A stretch of 64,000 bases of DNA from Pedobacter nanyangensis (lineage in GTDB: Bacteria > Bacteroidota > Bacteroidia > Sphingobacteriales > Sphingobacteriaceae), in contig NZ_QMHO01000007.1 of assembly GCF_003313505.1 (NCBI RefSeq), positions 1 to 64,000 of the forward strand, written 5' to 3'. The notes below the pieces were generated by a model. The model had not been told where the DNA came from, made no database searches, and saw nothing but the letters and a program-made list of their open reading frames with translations. Shown here one piece after another: positions 33,976 through 42,641 of this stretch. The position numbers and the translations under genes were made by a program. Positions within the stretch are counted from its first letter, which is position 1. Every line of letters starts with the position of its first letter.

Positions 33976-36156
33976 TTATTCTCCTGGGCGGTATTTTCTT
34001 TCCATATTAGCCAATACATCTTCTTTGTAGAAAAGCACATCTTTAAATTCTCCTTTAGTAAACATTTCCGCTTGGTCGTTAAAATGTTTAGAAGAAGGAT
34101 TGCCGCTATTTCCACCCGCTAGTATTGATTTAGCTTTTACTTTTTCGCCAAACTCCACCGCACAAACAAAGCTATTGCCACTATAGCCATAACGTTTGTT
34201 GGTGCTAAACGGGTTACTGCGATAGGAGGGTAGCTGGCCCCAAAGTGCCGAGCCGTAAGCTACAGGGAGGCTAGGCAGGCTGTCGTCATATTTTTCGTTA
34301 ACCTGTCCGGTAAGGCGCTGAAACCTGTTGATTTCGCCCCAGGGCATTTGCCATTTGCCAAAACGTTTGGTCAAATCATCAATGGTGGTTTTTAAAGGCT
34401 GAAGCAAAGTTTCATCCTTTGCTGTTTTGGCAAATTCTTTGGTCTTTTCTACCTGATCTTTTTCGCCTTGGTTGATATAAACATTTTGAATATCCCTATT
34501 TACCCTTTGAGCCCATTCCATAGCCAAGGTAGCCGCAATGGAAGTTGTAGAAGAATGATAGTTCCATTTTTTCAATTCGGCAATAGGTTCCTTTAAGCTT
34601 GCTCGTAAAGCATGGTCTAAAGGCAGCTGATCATAAGCTTTCGCAAGTGCGGGCAAGAGCACTTCAAAAGCGGGGAGGTAAGTGTCGTACCCCATGCTGA
34701 TAACATCATTGAGGTCGTATTTTTTGGGCTGGTTCAATAAACGCAATGCCGCAACCCCTCTAAAGTTTTCCCCGTCGGGAGCCATATAACTGGGATAGGC
34801 CGATTTTTTGGGACTGTTTGCCCCAGCTACGGTAAATGGTGTTGAATTACAGTTTTGTAACCAACCATTTGCTGGGTTGTACAAATGTACCGTTTCACTT
34901 ACGGGATGAAGGCCTTGCCAAGCCGTAGCAGAAGTGGTGCCATCTACTACCTCATTCCAGTTATAGGCAGGGTCTCTTTTGGGTACAAAATTTCCGTGCC
35001 AGTAGGCAATGTTTCCTTTAGCATCGGCATAAACCGTGTTGTTAGACGCATTGGCGTTTAAATCCATGGCTTTTTGATAGTCCTCAAAGCTTTTGGATTT
35101 GGTACGGACCCAGCTTTGCAGCAAACTCTGCGGATTTTGGTTTTTGTGCTTAAGGCTAATCCATTTGCCATCCCTAATGGCCATTATAGGTCCGTTATGC
35201 GTAAAATAGGTTTCAAATTTTTTGGTTTGCAAAAGGCCGTTCTCCAGATATTTGATCTCTATGGCCTTCTTCCCAATCGGGTATAGTTTTTTATCATAAG
35301 TATAATAAAGCGTTTTGTTCAGTTTGGTGATTTTTTCTGCGTACATGTCTGCCACGTCCACATTGTTGGAAGTGTGCATCCATCCGCAATACTCGTTAAA
35401 GCCTTGATAAATAAAAAATTGCCCCCAAGTTACCGCACCATAAGTATTCAAGCCTTCCTCGCTTTGCATGTGTATTTCGGGCCTAAAATAGAAAGTGGTA
35501 TGTGGATTGATGTACAACATTGCCCGGCCAGTTTTACTGATTTTGGGCGCAAAAGCAAAACCATTGGAGCCACTATGCTGATCCCTGATTTGAGGGCGGT
35601 AACCGGTGGGAGAATAATCGTTGGTGTAGAATTTTTTAAGCTCGTTGATGGTAAGGTTGCCGGTACTGATGGCGCCTATACTACCGTCGGTCCATAAAAA
35701 TGGGTACCAAGGTTTAAATTTGGTCAGGAGTGCAGGCTTTACCTGAGGGTTTTTGTACAAATAAAAATTAATGCCGTTGGCGTAAGCCTCTAAAATCTTT
35801 TTCAGCCAAGGCTCGGCCTTTTTATAATCGTTGATGGCTTGCACACTATCAATCAGTAGCCTGATCTGGAGATCGTTGTACAGGCTTTTCTCGCCTTCAA
35901 TTTCTGCCAGGCGCCCAAGTTTTTCGATGTAATTGAGTTCAACGCGTTTAAAATCATCTTCACACTGGGCGTATAGCATGCCAAAAACAGCATCAGCATC
36001 GGTTTTGCCATAAATATGGGCAATTCCCCATTTATCGCGGATAATTTCTACTTGATGGGCTTGTTTTTCCCAATCGTTAATTTCTTTTAAGCTTGGTTTT
36101 TGGGCAAATAAATTTAAAGGTAGCAGCAATAACAACAGAAGTTTTTTCATACTCAT
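33976..36156 (-). CDS. Penicillin-acylase family (S45) N-terminal hydrolase, exported
   Basis: A 726-residue precursor from the ATG at 36156 (MSMKKLLLLLLLPLNLFAQ, signal peptide). A TTG 12 bp upstream is less likely. The alpha chain contains VEIIRDKWGIAHIYGKTDADAVFGMLYAQCEDDF, typical of the family. The nucleophile is expected at Ser197 in HSGSNGFAFAP, where autocleavage would release the beta chain. Conserved later parts are NVDVADMYAEK and NASNNTVYADAKGNIAYWHGN. Probably periplasmic; substrates in the family range from penicillins to acyl-homoserine lactones and cyclic peptides and cannot be predicted. Confidence 0.9.
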   Translation of the reverse strand: MSMKKLLLLLLLPLNLFAQKPSLKEINDWEKQAHQVEIIRDKWGIAHIYGKTDADAVFGMLYAQCEDDFKRVELNYIEKLGRLAEIEGEKSLYNDLQIRLLIDSVQAINDYKKAEPWLKKILEAYANGINFYLYKNPQVKPALLTKFKPWYPFLWTDGSIGAISTGNLTINELKKFYTNDYSPTGYRPQIRDQHSGSNGFAFAPKISKTGRAMLYINPHTTFYFRPEIHMQSEEGLNTYGAVTWGQFFIYQGFNEYCGWMHTSNNVDVADMYAEKITKLNKTLYYTYDKKLYPIGKKAIEIKYLENGLLQTKKFETYFTHNGPIMAIRDGKWISLKHKNQNPQSLLQSWVRTKSKSFEDYQKAMDLNANASNNTVYADAKGNIAYWHGNFVPKRDPAYNWNEVVDGTTSATAWQGLHPVSETVHLYNPANGWLQNCNSTPFTVAGANSPKKSAYPSYMAPDGENFRGVAALRLLNQPKKYDLNDVISMGYDTYLPAFEVLLPALAKAYDQLPLDHALRASLKEPIAELKKWNYHSSTTSIAATLAMEWAQRVNRDIQNVYINQGEKDQVEKTKEFAKTAKDETLLQPLKTTIDDLTKRFGKWQMPWGEINRFQRLTGQVNEKYDDSLPSLPVAYGSALWGQLPSYRSNPFSTNKRYGYSGNSFVCAVEFGEKVKAKSILAGGNSGNPSSKHFNDQAEMFTKGEFKDVLFYKEDVLANMERKYRPGE

Positions 36157-36292
36157 GATAACCCGCAAATAGCGGCGAAGTTTTAGTATTTAGATTTTAG
36201 CGTTAAGCTAATTTCCATAAAAATACCAGAAACTTAAAGCTTTGAACTCATTATTGTGTGTAAAAACTTTGCGTTGAAGCAAATCAAACGCG

Positions 36293-37423
36293 CTAAAAGG
36301 ACTCGGCAAAGCTGATGTAGAAGCCGCTTTGGCGTTTTTCGTTCGGCCGCTTCTCGCCAACGCCATAATCAATGCGCACGCTAAGGCCTTTGGCAGGGTC
36401 AAAAAAGTACCTTCCGCCAATGCCATAGTTGGGTTTAAAATTTTTAAGGTCGAAATCATCGTTGGCAAAAACTTTACCTGTACCACCAAAAAGGACTAAG
36501 CCCAATCTTTCCATAAATCTATACCTTAGTTCTGCTTGGGTAGCAAATAGGTTCTCATCGCGATAGCGCCCACCATAATAACCCCTCATCATTTCATCAT
36601 TGCCTAATTGCGGCAACAAATAAAAAGACGTGTTTTTGCTTTGAACAGTGTGATACAAAGCCTGTACGCCAAGCACTACTTTTGGAGCCAGCAACCAAAA
36701 GTTGCGTAAGTTTACTTTGATTTGGCTCCCGCTGAAATTCTCGCCCCCAAATATATTGGGTGCATATTGGTAACTGATACGACCAAAAAAGCCCTTAGTG
36801 GGGTAATTGTTAGAATTTCGGGTGTCGTAACTTTGTGATACGCCGATAAAAAAAGCAGAACCACCGTCTTTATCGTACATGTTGTTGCCTGTGGCGTAAA
36901 TACCGCCTGGTTCACTATCTTTAAAACGATAATTTTCAAAACCTACAGATATGCCGGTATAGGTATTTTTGGCAAAAGCTTTTTCAGCATCCAGTTGTAC
37001 TTTGAACATGCGTTGCACCAGTTTGTCTTCATCGTCATGTGCAGTGTTGTTGCCAATGCCGTAAAAATTGAAAGGCATGTTTTTGAAACGTATTTCGCTG
37101 ATGAAATGTAGCTCATTGCGCTTGGTCCAGGCATCACCTCTAAAAGTAACATTATAAGTTTTTTTGGTGGAGTAAGAAGCAGCACCAAAAAAGTTAGAAC
37201 TTCGGTTGTTGGTATCGGCCTTATCCACATAAAAGGAATAAATACTGCCCAAGCCAAATTCAAAACCAGTTTCCTGAGCGTAGCCAAACACGGGGATAGG
37301 CATATAGCTGGATTTGCGAGTAGTGTCCTTTTCGTTGGAGAAAAGTTTTTTTAGAAACTTACCTTGTGCAAAGCTGAGGTGGGCCATGCAAAGGCACAAA
37401 ACCATAAGTTGTACTTTTTTCAT
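36293..37423 (-). CDS. BamA/TamA-family outer-membrane barrel protein
   Basis: A 376-residue outer-membrane protein: signal peptide MKKVQLMVLCLCMAHLSFAQ, then a 16-strand-like Omp85 barrel without POTRA domains. The lid-lock motif region MMRGYYGGRYRDENLFATQAELRYRF corresponds to the RGY...R element of the Omp85 family, and the protein ends with the aromatic YISFAESF. Such short barrels are common in Bacteroidota and may insert or export a specific lipoprotein or lipid. It is upstream of and on the same strand as the acylase gene, 136 bp away. Confidence 0.87.
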   Translation of the reverse strand: MKKVQLMVLCLCMAHLSFAQGKFLKKLFSNEKDTTRKSSYMPIPVFGYAQETGFEFGLGSIYSFYVDKADTNNRSSNFFGAASYSTKKTYNVTFRGDAWTKRNELHFISEIRFKNMPFNFYGIGNNTAHDDEDKLVQRMFKVQLDAEKAFAKNTYTGISVGFENYRFKDSEPGGIYATGNNMYDKDGGSAFFIGVSQSYDTRNSNNYPTKGFFGRISYQYAPNIFGGENFSGSQIKVNLRNFWLLAPKVVLGVQALYHTVQSKNTSFYLLPQLGNDEMMRGYYGGRYRDENLFATQAELRYRFMERLGLVLFGGTGKVFANDDFDLKNFKPNYGIGGRYFFDPAKGLSVRIDYGVGEKRPNEKRQSGFYISFAESF

Positions 37424-37496
37424 TTGCGTACAAAGTAAGTGAATTTCTGCGGATTAGGGTAATCTTACTTATATTAGGCAACCTTAACACTTGATT

Positions 37497-39221
37497 ATGA
37501 GAAAAGTTCTCCTTTTTGCCATCCTGAACGTATTTTTTGTAGTTAACGCACAAAATACAGCTGTTTCTTTGGCTAATGAAGCCAGCTCCTTGCAGCCTTA
37601 CGTAAATCAATTTCAATCTGATGAAAACATGCTCAATAGAAAGTATGTGCTAAAGAGGACTGATGAATATTTTTTACGCATGGAGAAATTCTATAAAGAT
37701 TGGCTTTCTCAGTTGAAAAATATCGCATTTCAGAAGCTGTCTCAAAATGAAAAGATCGACTATATCTTATTGAAAAGAAATATCAGCGCAAATGCCAAAA
37801 GTTTGAAAATAGCACATCAAGAATTTAAAAGCAATAGCTATTTATTGCCCTTTGCAGCAATCATTATAGATTTTGAACAAAAAAGAAGAATAGGCAAGCA
37901 ACAGCCCGGCGATCAGGCTAGCGCAGCTTTTGAGGAGTTGAAAACTCAAATTGAGGCAACCAGGATGGCTGTTGATAAAAAAGAACTTTCGGTAAACTGG
38001 AAGCAAGCAAATTGGGCACAACAAACCGTAGGCCAGTATACTGCGGCATTTACCGAAGCCTACAAGTTTTACGATGGTTACGATCCGCAGTTTACCAAGG
38101 CGACTAAAAATCTATACCCTGGAGTAATTACGGCACTTAAAAATTATGCAGCTGATTTAGAAAAAATCGCTAAGCAAAACACCGCTTTGGATGATGGGAC
38201 AGGTATCGTAGGCGAGCCCATCGGGCGATTGGCTTTACTAGATGGTTTGAAAAACGAAATGATCCCTTACACCCCGGAAGAACTTACGGCTATAGCCCAA
38301 AGGGAATTTGCCTGGTGCGATGCAGAAATGGCCAAAGCTACCCGTGAAATGGGTTTTGGTAACGATTGGAAAGCGGCACTCGAAAAGGTCAAAACTGCTT
38401 ATCCGCCACTAGGTAAGCAGCCTGAGTTGGTTTTTGAGCTGGCCAATGAAGCAATCAACTTTGTAGAGCAAAATAAGTTAATTGCCATTCCGGCTATGGC
38501 CAAAGAAGGCTGGCGCATGCGTATGCTAACGCCCGAAGAACAACGCTTTGCACCATTCTTTTTAGGGGGCGAATCGGTGCTGATTGCCTATCCCACGGAG
38601 GATATGGCCGAAGAAGCAAAAATGATGACCTTAAGAGGGAATAACCGGCATTTTTCAAGAGCCGTGGTGTTTCATGAACTAATCCCAGGGCATAATTTAC
38701 AATATTACATGCAAAGCAGATACAAACCTTACCGCAGGGCATTTGGTACACCATTCTGGACCGAAGGTTGGTCCCTCTATTGGGAAATGCAGCTTTGGGA
38801 CAACAACTTTGCAAAAACGCCCGAAGATAAAATTGGGATGCTGTTTTGGCGTATGCACCGTTGTGCCCGTATCATTTTTTCTACAAAATATCACCTGGGG
38901 GAGTGGACACCCAAACAATGCATCGACTTCCTGGTGGAGCGTGTAGGTTTTGAAAAGGCCAATGCCGAAGCGGAAGTGAGAAGATCTTTTACAGGTAATT
39001 ATGGCCCTTTATATCAAATTGGATATATGATTGGCGGCTTACAGTTTAAAGCACTGCAAAAAGAGTTGGTGCAAACTGGAAAAATGAATAATATCGCTTT
39101 TCACGATCGGATCCTGAAAGAAAACTGTATGCCGGTAGAACTGTTGAGGGCGCTGTTAACTCAACAAGTATTAACCGAAAATTTTAGCACAAAGTGGAAG
39201 TTCGCTGGCGAGATAAAATAA
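37497..39221 (+). CDS. DUF885 family metallopeptidase-like protein, exported
   Basis: A protein of 574 residues from the ATG at 37497 (MRKVLLFAILNVFFVVNAQ, signal peptide); the frame opens at a TTG 6 bp earlier. The zinc-type motif HELIPGHNLQ (an HExxxGH variant) lies about 395-405. It is followed by FGTPFWTEGWSLYWEMQLWD, where TEGW supplies the downstream Glu, and by WRMHRCARIIFSTKYHLGEW, all conserved in DUF885. Members have dipeptidase or carboxypeptidase activity in some cases. Divergent from the barrel gene. Role here unknown. Confidence 0.88.
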   Translation: MRKVLLFAILNVFFVVNAQNTAVSLANEASSLQPYVNQFQSDENMLNRKYVLKRTDEYFLRMEKFYKDWLSQLKNIAFQKLSQNEKIDYILLKRNISANAKSLKIAHQEFKSNSYLLPFAAIIIDFEQKRRIGKQQPGDQASAAFEELKTQIEATRMAVDKKELSVNWKQANWAQQTVGQYTAAFTEAYKFYDGYDPQFTKATKNLYPGVITALKNYAADLEKIAKQNTALDDGTGIVGEPIGRLALLDGLKNEMIPYTPEELTAIAQREFAWCDAEMAKATREMGFGNDWKAALEKVKTAYPPLGKQPELVFELANEAINFVEQNKLIAIPAMAKEGWRMRMLTPEEQRFAPFFLGGESVLIAYPTEDMAEEAKMMTLRGNNRHFSRAVVFHELIPGHNLQYYMQSRYKPYRRAFGTPFWTEGWSLYWEMQLWDNNFAKTPEDKIGMLFWRMHRCARIIFSTKYHLGEWTPKQCIDFLVERVGFEKANAEAEVRRSFTGNYGPLYQIGYMIGGLQFKALQKELVQTGKMNNIAFHDRILKENCMPVELLRALLTQQVLTENFSTKWKFAGEIK

Positions 39222-39287
39222 ATATCTGGGCATATTAGAAGTAAACTAAGCTATAAGCCAAACCAAAAATAAAAATTGATATTCTGC

Positions 39288-39318
39288 TTGTTTGGTAAAA
39301 ATCAATTCACTAAATTTG
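39288..39318 (+). promoter_or_regulatory. Promoter of the MarR/beta-oxidation operon
   Basis: TTG (39288-39290), 20 bp, then TAAATTTG (39311-39318), a full match to TAnnTTTG. Transcription would begin at about 39323, inside the palindrome at 39319-39332. Confidence 0.7.
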
Positions 39319-39332
39319 TTATGCAAGCATAA
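39319..39332 (+). promoter_or_regulatory. Palindromic operator candidate
   Basis: TTATGC-AA-GCATAA is a perfect 6-2-6 palindrome abutting the -7 box, over the expected transcription start and 7 bp before the MarR start codon. The position is right for autorepression by the MarR protein, with release perhaps by fatty acyl-CoA, since beta-oxidation genes follow. Confidence 0.65.
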
Positions 39333-39339
39333 TAAATTA

Positions 39340-39777
39340 ATGAAGCAGAAGGAAACCGTAGATTATTTTTTGAAGGTAGTTTGGCAAAACGTTTCAAACA
39401 CCTATAACCAAATAGCGTCAGGGTTTGGGATTACCCAAGCTATAGGCTATGTACTGATCAATATAGACGCTGAAGGTACTGCGGTGTCGGCATTGGCAAA
39501 TTTGCTTGGCGTTAAGGCCACAAGTTTATCGCGGATGTTAAACAATATGGAAGAATCGGGGTTGATTTATAGAGAAACTTCAGAAGGTGATAAGCGGTCT
39601 GTCAAGATTTTTTTAACGCCCTTTGGAATCGAAAAGCGAAAGCTGGCCCGAGATGTGGTGGTTTCATTTAACGAATACCTTAACGAAAGACTCAGCGTAA
39701 GGGAAAAAGAACAACTGATCAGCACGCTAGAAAAAATTAACCAGTTAACCTTGGCTTATCCGCCAGCAAAAAAATAA
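39340..39777 (+). CDS. MarR-family regulator of the beta-oxidation operon
   Basis: A winged-helix regulator of 145 residues from the ATG at 39340 (MKQKETVDYFLKVVWQ). The frame can be opened at a TTG at 39292, but that lies inside the promoter. The recognition helix region is VSALANLLGVKATSLSRMLNNMEESGLIYRE, and the wing EGDKRSVKIFLTPFG is typical of MarR. It is the first gene of the operon, 2 bp before the FadB-like gene. It most likely controls fatty acid degradation in response to an acyl-CoA or fatty acid, by analogy with other MarR/TetR-type Fad regulators. Confidence 0.9.
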   Translation: MKQKETVDYFLKVVWQNVSNTYNQIASGFGITQAIGYVLINIDAEGTAVSALANLLGVKATSLSRMLNNMEESGLIYRETSEGDKRSVKIFLTPFGIEKRKLARDVVVSFNEYLNERLSVREKEQLISTLEKINQLTLAYPPAKK

Positions 39778-39779
39778 TA

Positions 39780-42188
39780 ATGAACAGAAAAATAACGAAA
39801 GTAGCGGTTTTAGGATCGGGCATTATGGGATCACGTATTGCCTGTCATTTTGCTAATATTGGCGTAGAAGTTTTATTGTTGGATATTGCACCGAAAGAAC
39901 TGACAACCGAAGAGCAGGCTAAGGGTTTGGCTTTGGATCATAAGGTAGTTAAAAACAGAATCGTGAATGCAGCGCTGCAAACCGCGGTGAAAAGCAATCC
40001 TTCGCCAATTTATTCCCAAAGCGTACTTCAAAAAATTAGTACGGGTAATTTCGATGACGATATGTCTAAGATTGCCAATTACGATTGGATTATAGAGGTG
40101 GTGGTAGAAAACTTGGACATCAAGAAGAAAGTATTTGAACAAGTAGAGCAATTTCGTAAACCAGGAACTTTAATCACCTCAAATACTTCGGGTATCCCAA
40201 TCCATTTGATGGCCGAGGGAAGAAGCGATGATTTTAAGGCCAATTTCTGCGGTACGCACTTTTTTAATCCGCCGCGCTACTTAAGATTGCTCGAAATTAT
40301 CCCAACGCCGTATACCAAACCAGAAATTGTAGATTTCCTGATGCACTATGGCGATAAGTTTTTGGGTAAAACTACGGTGTTGTGTAAAGATACTCCTGCG
40401 TTTATCGCTAACCGGGTAGGTGTATATTCGATCATGGCCCTGCTTCATTCTGTAGAAAAGTTAGATCTTACGGTAGAGGAAGTAGATAAATTTACGGGCC
40501 CGGCCCTGGGCAGGCCAAAATCGGCCACTTTCCGTACCTCGGATGTAGTAGGCTTGGATACCATGATCAAAGTGGCCAAAGGCTTGTACGACAACGTGCC
40601 GAACGACAAAGCTCACGACCTATTTAAGCTGCCTGCCTACGTTGAAAAAATGTCTGAGAATAATTGGTTGGGCGATAAGACGAAGCAAGGTTTCTATAAA
40701 AAGATCAAAAATGCAGATGGTAAAAGCGAAATTTTGGCGCTTGACCTTAAAACGCTAGAATATAAACCACAGCAAAAAGTAAAATCGGCTACGTTAGAAA
40801 TGACCAAAAACATTGACAAGGTAGCGGATAGGATGAAGGTTTTTGCGGCCGGGAAAGATAAAGCGGGCGAACTGTTCCGCACCTCGTTCTTTGGCTTGTT
40901 CGAATATGTTTCGGATCGTATTCCTGAAATTGCCGATGAGCTATATAAAATAGATGATGCCATGCGTGCTGGCTTTGGATGGGAGCTAGGCCCTTTTGAA
41001 GTTTGGGATGCGGTAGGCGTGGCCGAAGCGATTGAGGGCATGAAGAAATATGGTAACGAACCAGCGGCTTGGGTAAGTGAAATGTTGGCTGCGGGTAATA
41101 CCTCATTCTATAAAGTAGAAGATGGCGTAAAGAAATACTATGACATTCCTTCAAAAAGCTATAAAGCTATTCCCGGAACATCAGATTTCATTATCCTCGA
41201 AAACCTGAAGGCCAACAATAAGGTGCTTTATAAAAATGCAGGTGCCTCTATCATTGATCTGGGTGATGGTATTTTAAATGTAGAGTTCCACTCGAAAATG
41301 AATACCATTGGTGGCGATACCTTAAGTGCCATCAATAAAGCCATTGACATGGCCGAAAAAGATTATCGCGGTGTGGTGATTGGTAACGATGGTGCCAATT
41401 TCTCTGCCGGGGCCAACGTGGGTATGATCTTTATGATGGCCGTGGAGCAGGAATGGGAAGAACTGAACATGGCCATACGCTTGTTTCAAAATACCTCAAT
41501 GCGTATTCGATATTCTTCTATTCCGGTAGTGGTGGCCTCTCATAACCTTACCTTGGGTGGCGGCTGCGAGTTTAGCTTGCATGCCGACCACGTACAGTTG
41601 AGTGCCGAAACCTATATGGGACTGGTGGAGTTTGGTGTAGGCGTAATCCCTGGTGGTGGCGGAACCAAAGAGTTTGCCTTGAGGGCATCTGATGAGTTCA
41701 GCGATGATCAAATTGTACAAAATACCTTGAAAAACCGCTTCTTAACCATTGGTATGGCCAAAGTGTCGACCTCTGCTGTGGAGGCTTTTGAGTTGGGTTA
41801 TTTGCAGAAAGATAAATACGCCATTAGTATGAACCGAAGCCGCTTAATTGCCGATGCCAAAGCTAAAGCTATTGAACTGGCCGATGCGGGTTATACCAAA
41901 CCTGTACAGCGTAAAAACATTAAGGTGCTGGGCAAACAGGGCCTGGGCATTGTTTACGCAGGAGCGAATAGCATGTATTCGGGCCACTATATTTCGGAGC
42001 ACGATAAAAAAATCTCTGAAAAATTGGGTTATGTAATGTGTGGCGGCGATCTATCATCTCCAACGGAAGTAACCGAGCAATACCTGTTAGATCTGGAACG
42101 CGAGGCCTTTTTATCGCTTTGCGGAGAACGTAAAACACTGGAGCGTATACAAAGTATTGTAACCAAGGGGAAACCGTTGAGGAATTAG
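39780..42188 (+). CDS. 3-hydroxyacyl-CoA dehydrogenase/enoyl-CoA hydratase (FadB/FadJ-like)
   Basis: Bifunctional beta-oxidation enzyme, 802 residues. Unlike E. coli FadB, the dehydrogenase is N-terminal: NAD loop VLGSGIMGSRIA (GSGIMG at 12-17), catalytic His in CGTHFFNPPRYLRLLEII, then the C-terminal HAD domain. The crotonase (hydratase) domain occupies about 470-720: the two catalytic Glu positions are in TLGGGCEFSLHADH and GLVEFGVGVIPGGGGT. This order is the usual one for the 800-residue form in Bacteroidota. Second gene of the operon. Confidence 0.95.
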   Translation: MNRKITKVAVLGSGIMGSRIACHFANIGVEVLLLDIAPKELTTEEQAKGLALDHKVVKNRIVNAALQTAVKSNPSPIYSQSVLQKISTGNFDDDMSKIANYDWIIEVVVENLDIKKKVFEQVEQFRKPGTLITSNTSGIPIHLMAEGRSDDFKANFCGTHFFNPPRYLRLLEIIPTPYTKPEIVDFLMHYGDKFLGKTTVLCKDTPAFIANRVGVYSIMALLHSVEKLDLTVEEVDKFTGPALGRPKSATFRTSDVVGLDTMIKVAKGLYDNVPNDKAHDLFKLPAYVEKMSENNWLGDKTKQGFYKKIKNADGKSEILALDLKTLEYKPQQKVKSATLEMTKNIDKVADRMKVFAAGKDKAGELFRTSFFGLFEYVSDRIPEIADELYKIDDAMRAGFGWELGPFEVWDAVGVAEAIEGMKKYGNEPAAWVSEMLAAGNTSFYKVEDGVKKYYDIPSKSYKAIPGTSDFIILENLKANNKVLYKNAGASIIDLGDGILNVEFHSKMNTIGGDTLSAINKAIDMAEKDYRGVVIGNDGANFSAGANVGMIFMMAVEQEWEELNMAIRLFQNTSMRIRYSSIPVVVASHNLTLGGGCEFSLHADHVQLSAETYMGLVEFGVGVIPGGGGTKEFALRASDEFSDDQIVQNTLKNRFLTIGMAKVSTSAVEAFELGYLQKDKYAISMNRSRLIADAKAKAIELADAGYTKPVQRKNIKVLGKQGLGIVYAGANSMYSGHYISEHDKKISEKLGYVMCGGDLSSPTEVTEQYLLDLEREAFLSLCGERKTLERIQSIVTKGKPLRN

Positions 42189-42197
42189 GTTGGAGTA

Positions 42198-42619
42198 AAG
42201 AGCAAGGAACAAAGAGCAAAGATTTTTATGCACCACTTTAGGCAACTGCAAATTTGGAAAGAAGGAATGGGAATGACCAAACAGATTTACCTGCTTTTGG
42301 CTAAGTTTCCATCTTCAGAAAAATTTGGTCTGATATCACAAATCTCCAGATGTGCAGTTTCTGTTCCTTCAAACATTGCTGAAGGTTCATCAAGATCATC
42401 TGATAAGGAATTTGCACATTTCTTATCCATTGCTTTAGGTTCTTTATTTGAATTGGAAACTCAACTTTTGCTCGCAATTGAACTAGAAATTATTAATAGA
42501 AATGAAATGGACCCGATAATAGAAAGCATTATTCAACTGCAAAAGAAAATATCGGCTTTTAAAAAGACATTAAAATAAAACTTATTGGTTAAGGTACTTG
42601 GTCTTTATTCCTTGCTCCT
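42198..42619. repeat. Inverted repeats bracketing the first S23-family gene
   Basis: The left arm at 42198-42217 (core AGCAAGGAACAAAGA) and the right arm at 42600-42619, read as reverse complement (core AGCAAGGAATAAAGA), agree at 17 of 20 positions. They enclose the four-helix-bundle gene at 42228-42578. In the operon mRNA they could pair into a long stem holding the small gene in its loop. Confidence 0.75.
42228..42578 (+). CDS. Four-helix-bundle (S23/IVS-family) protein 1
   Basis: A 116-residue protein of the family first seen encoded in intervening sequences of 23S rRNA genes. Signature: FRQLQIWKEGM at the start, then FGLISQISRCAVSVPSNIAEGSSR and a helix with HFLSIALGSLFELETQLLLA. It forms a pentameric four-helix bundle in known structures; biochemical role unknown. 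It sits between the FadB-like gene and the thiolase gene, on the operon strand, and is flanked by inverted repeats. Not needed for beta-oxidation as far as known, so it is probably an inserted mobile or passenger element. Confidence 0.9.
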   Translation: MHHFRQLQIWKEGMGMTKQIYLLLAKFPSSEKFGLISQISRCAVSVPSNIAEGSSRSSDKEFAHFLSIALGSLFELETQLLLAIELEIINRNEMDPIIESIIQLQKKISAFKKTLK

Positions 42620-42641
42620 TAATCTTTAATCCAAAATAAAA

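Noticed and set aside
39321..39332. Leader peptide ATG CAA GCA TAA before the MarR gene
   Set aside because: Three codons only, and wholly inside the palindrome; the palindrome explains the sequence better.
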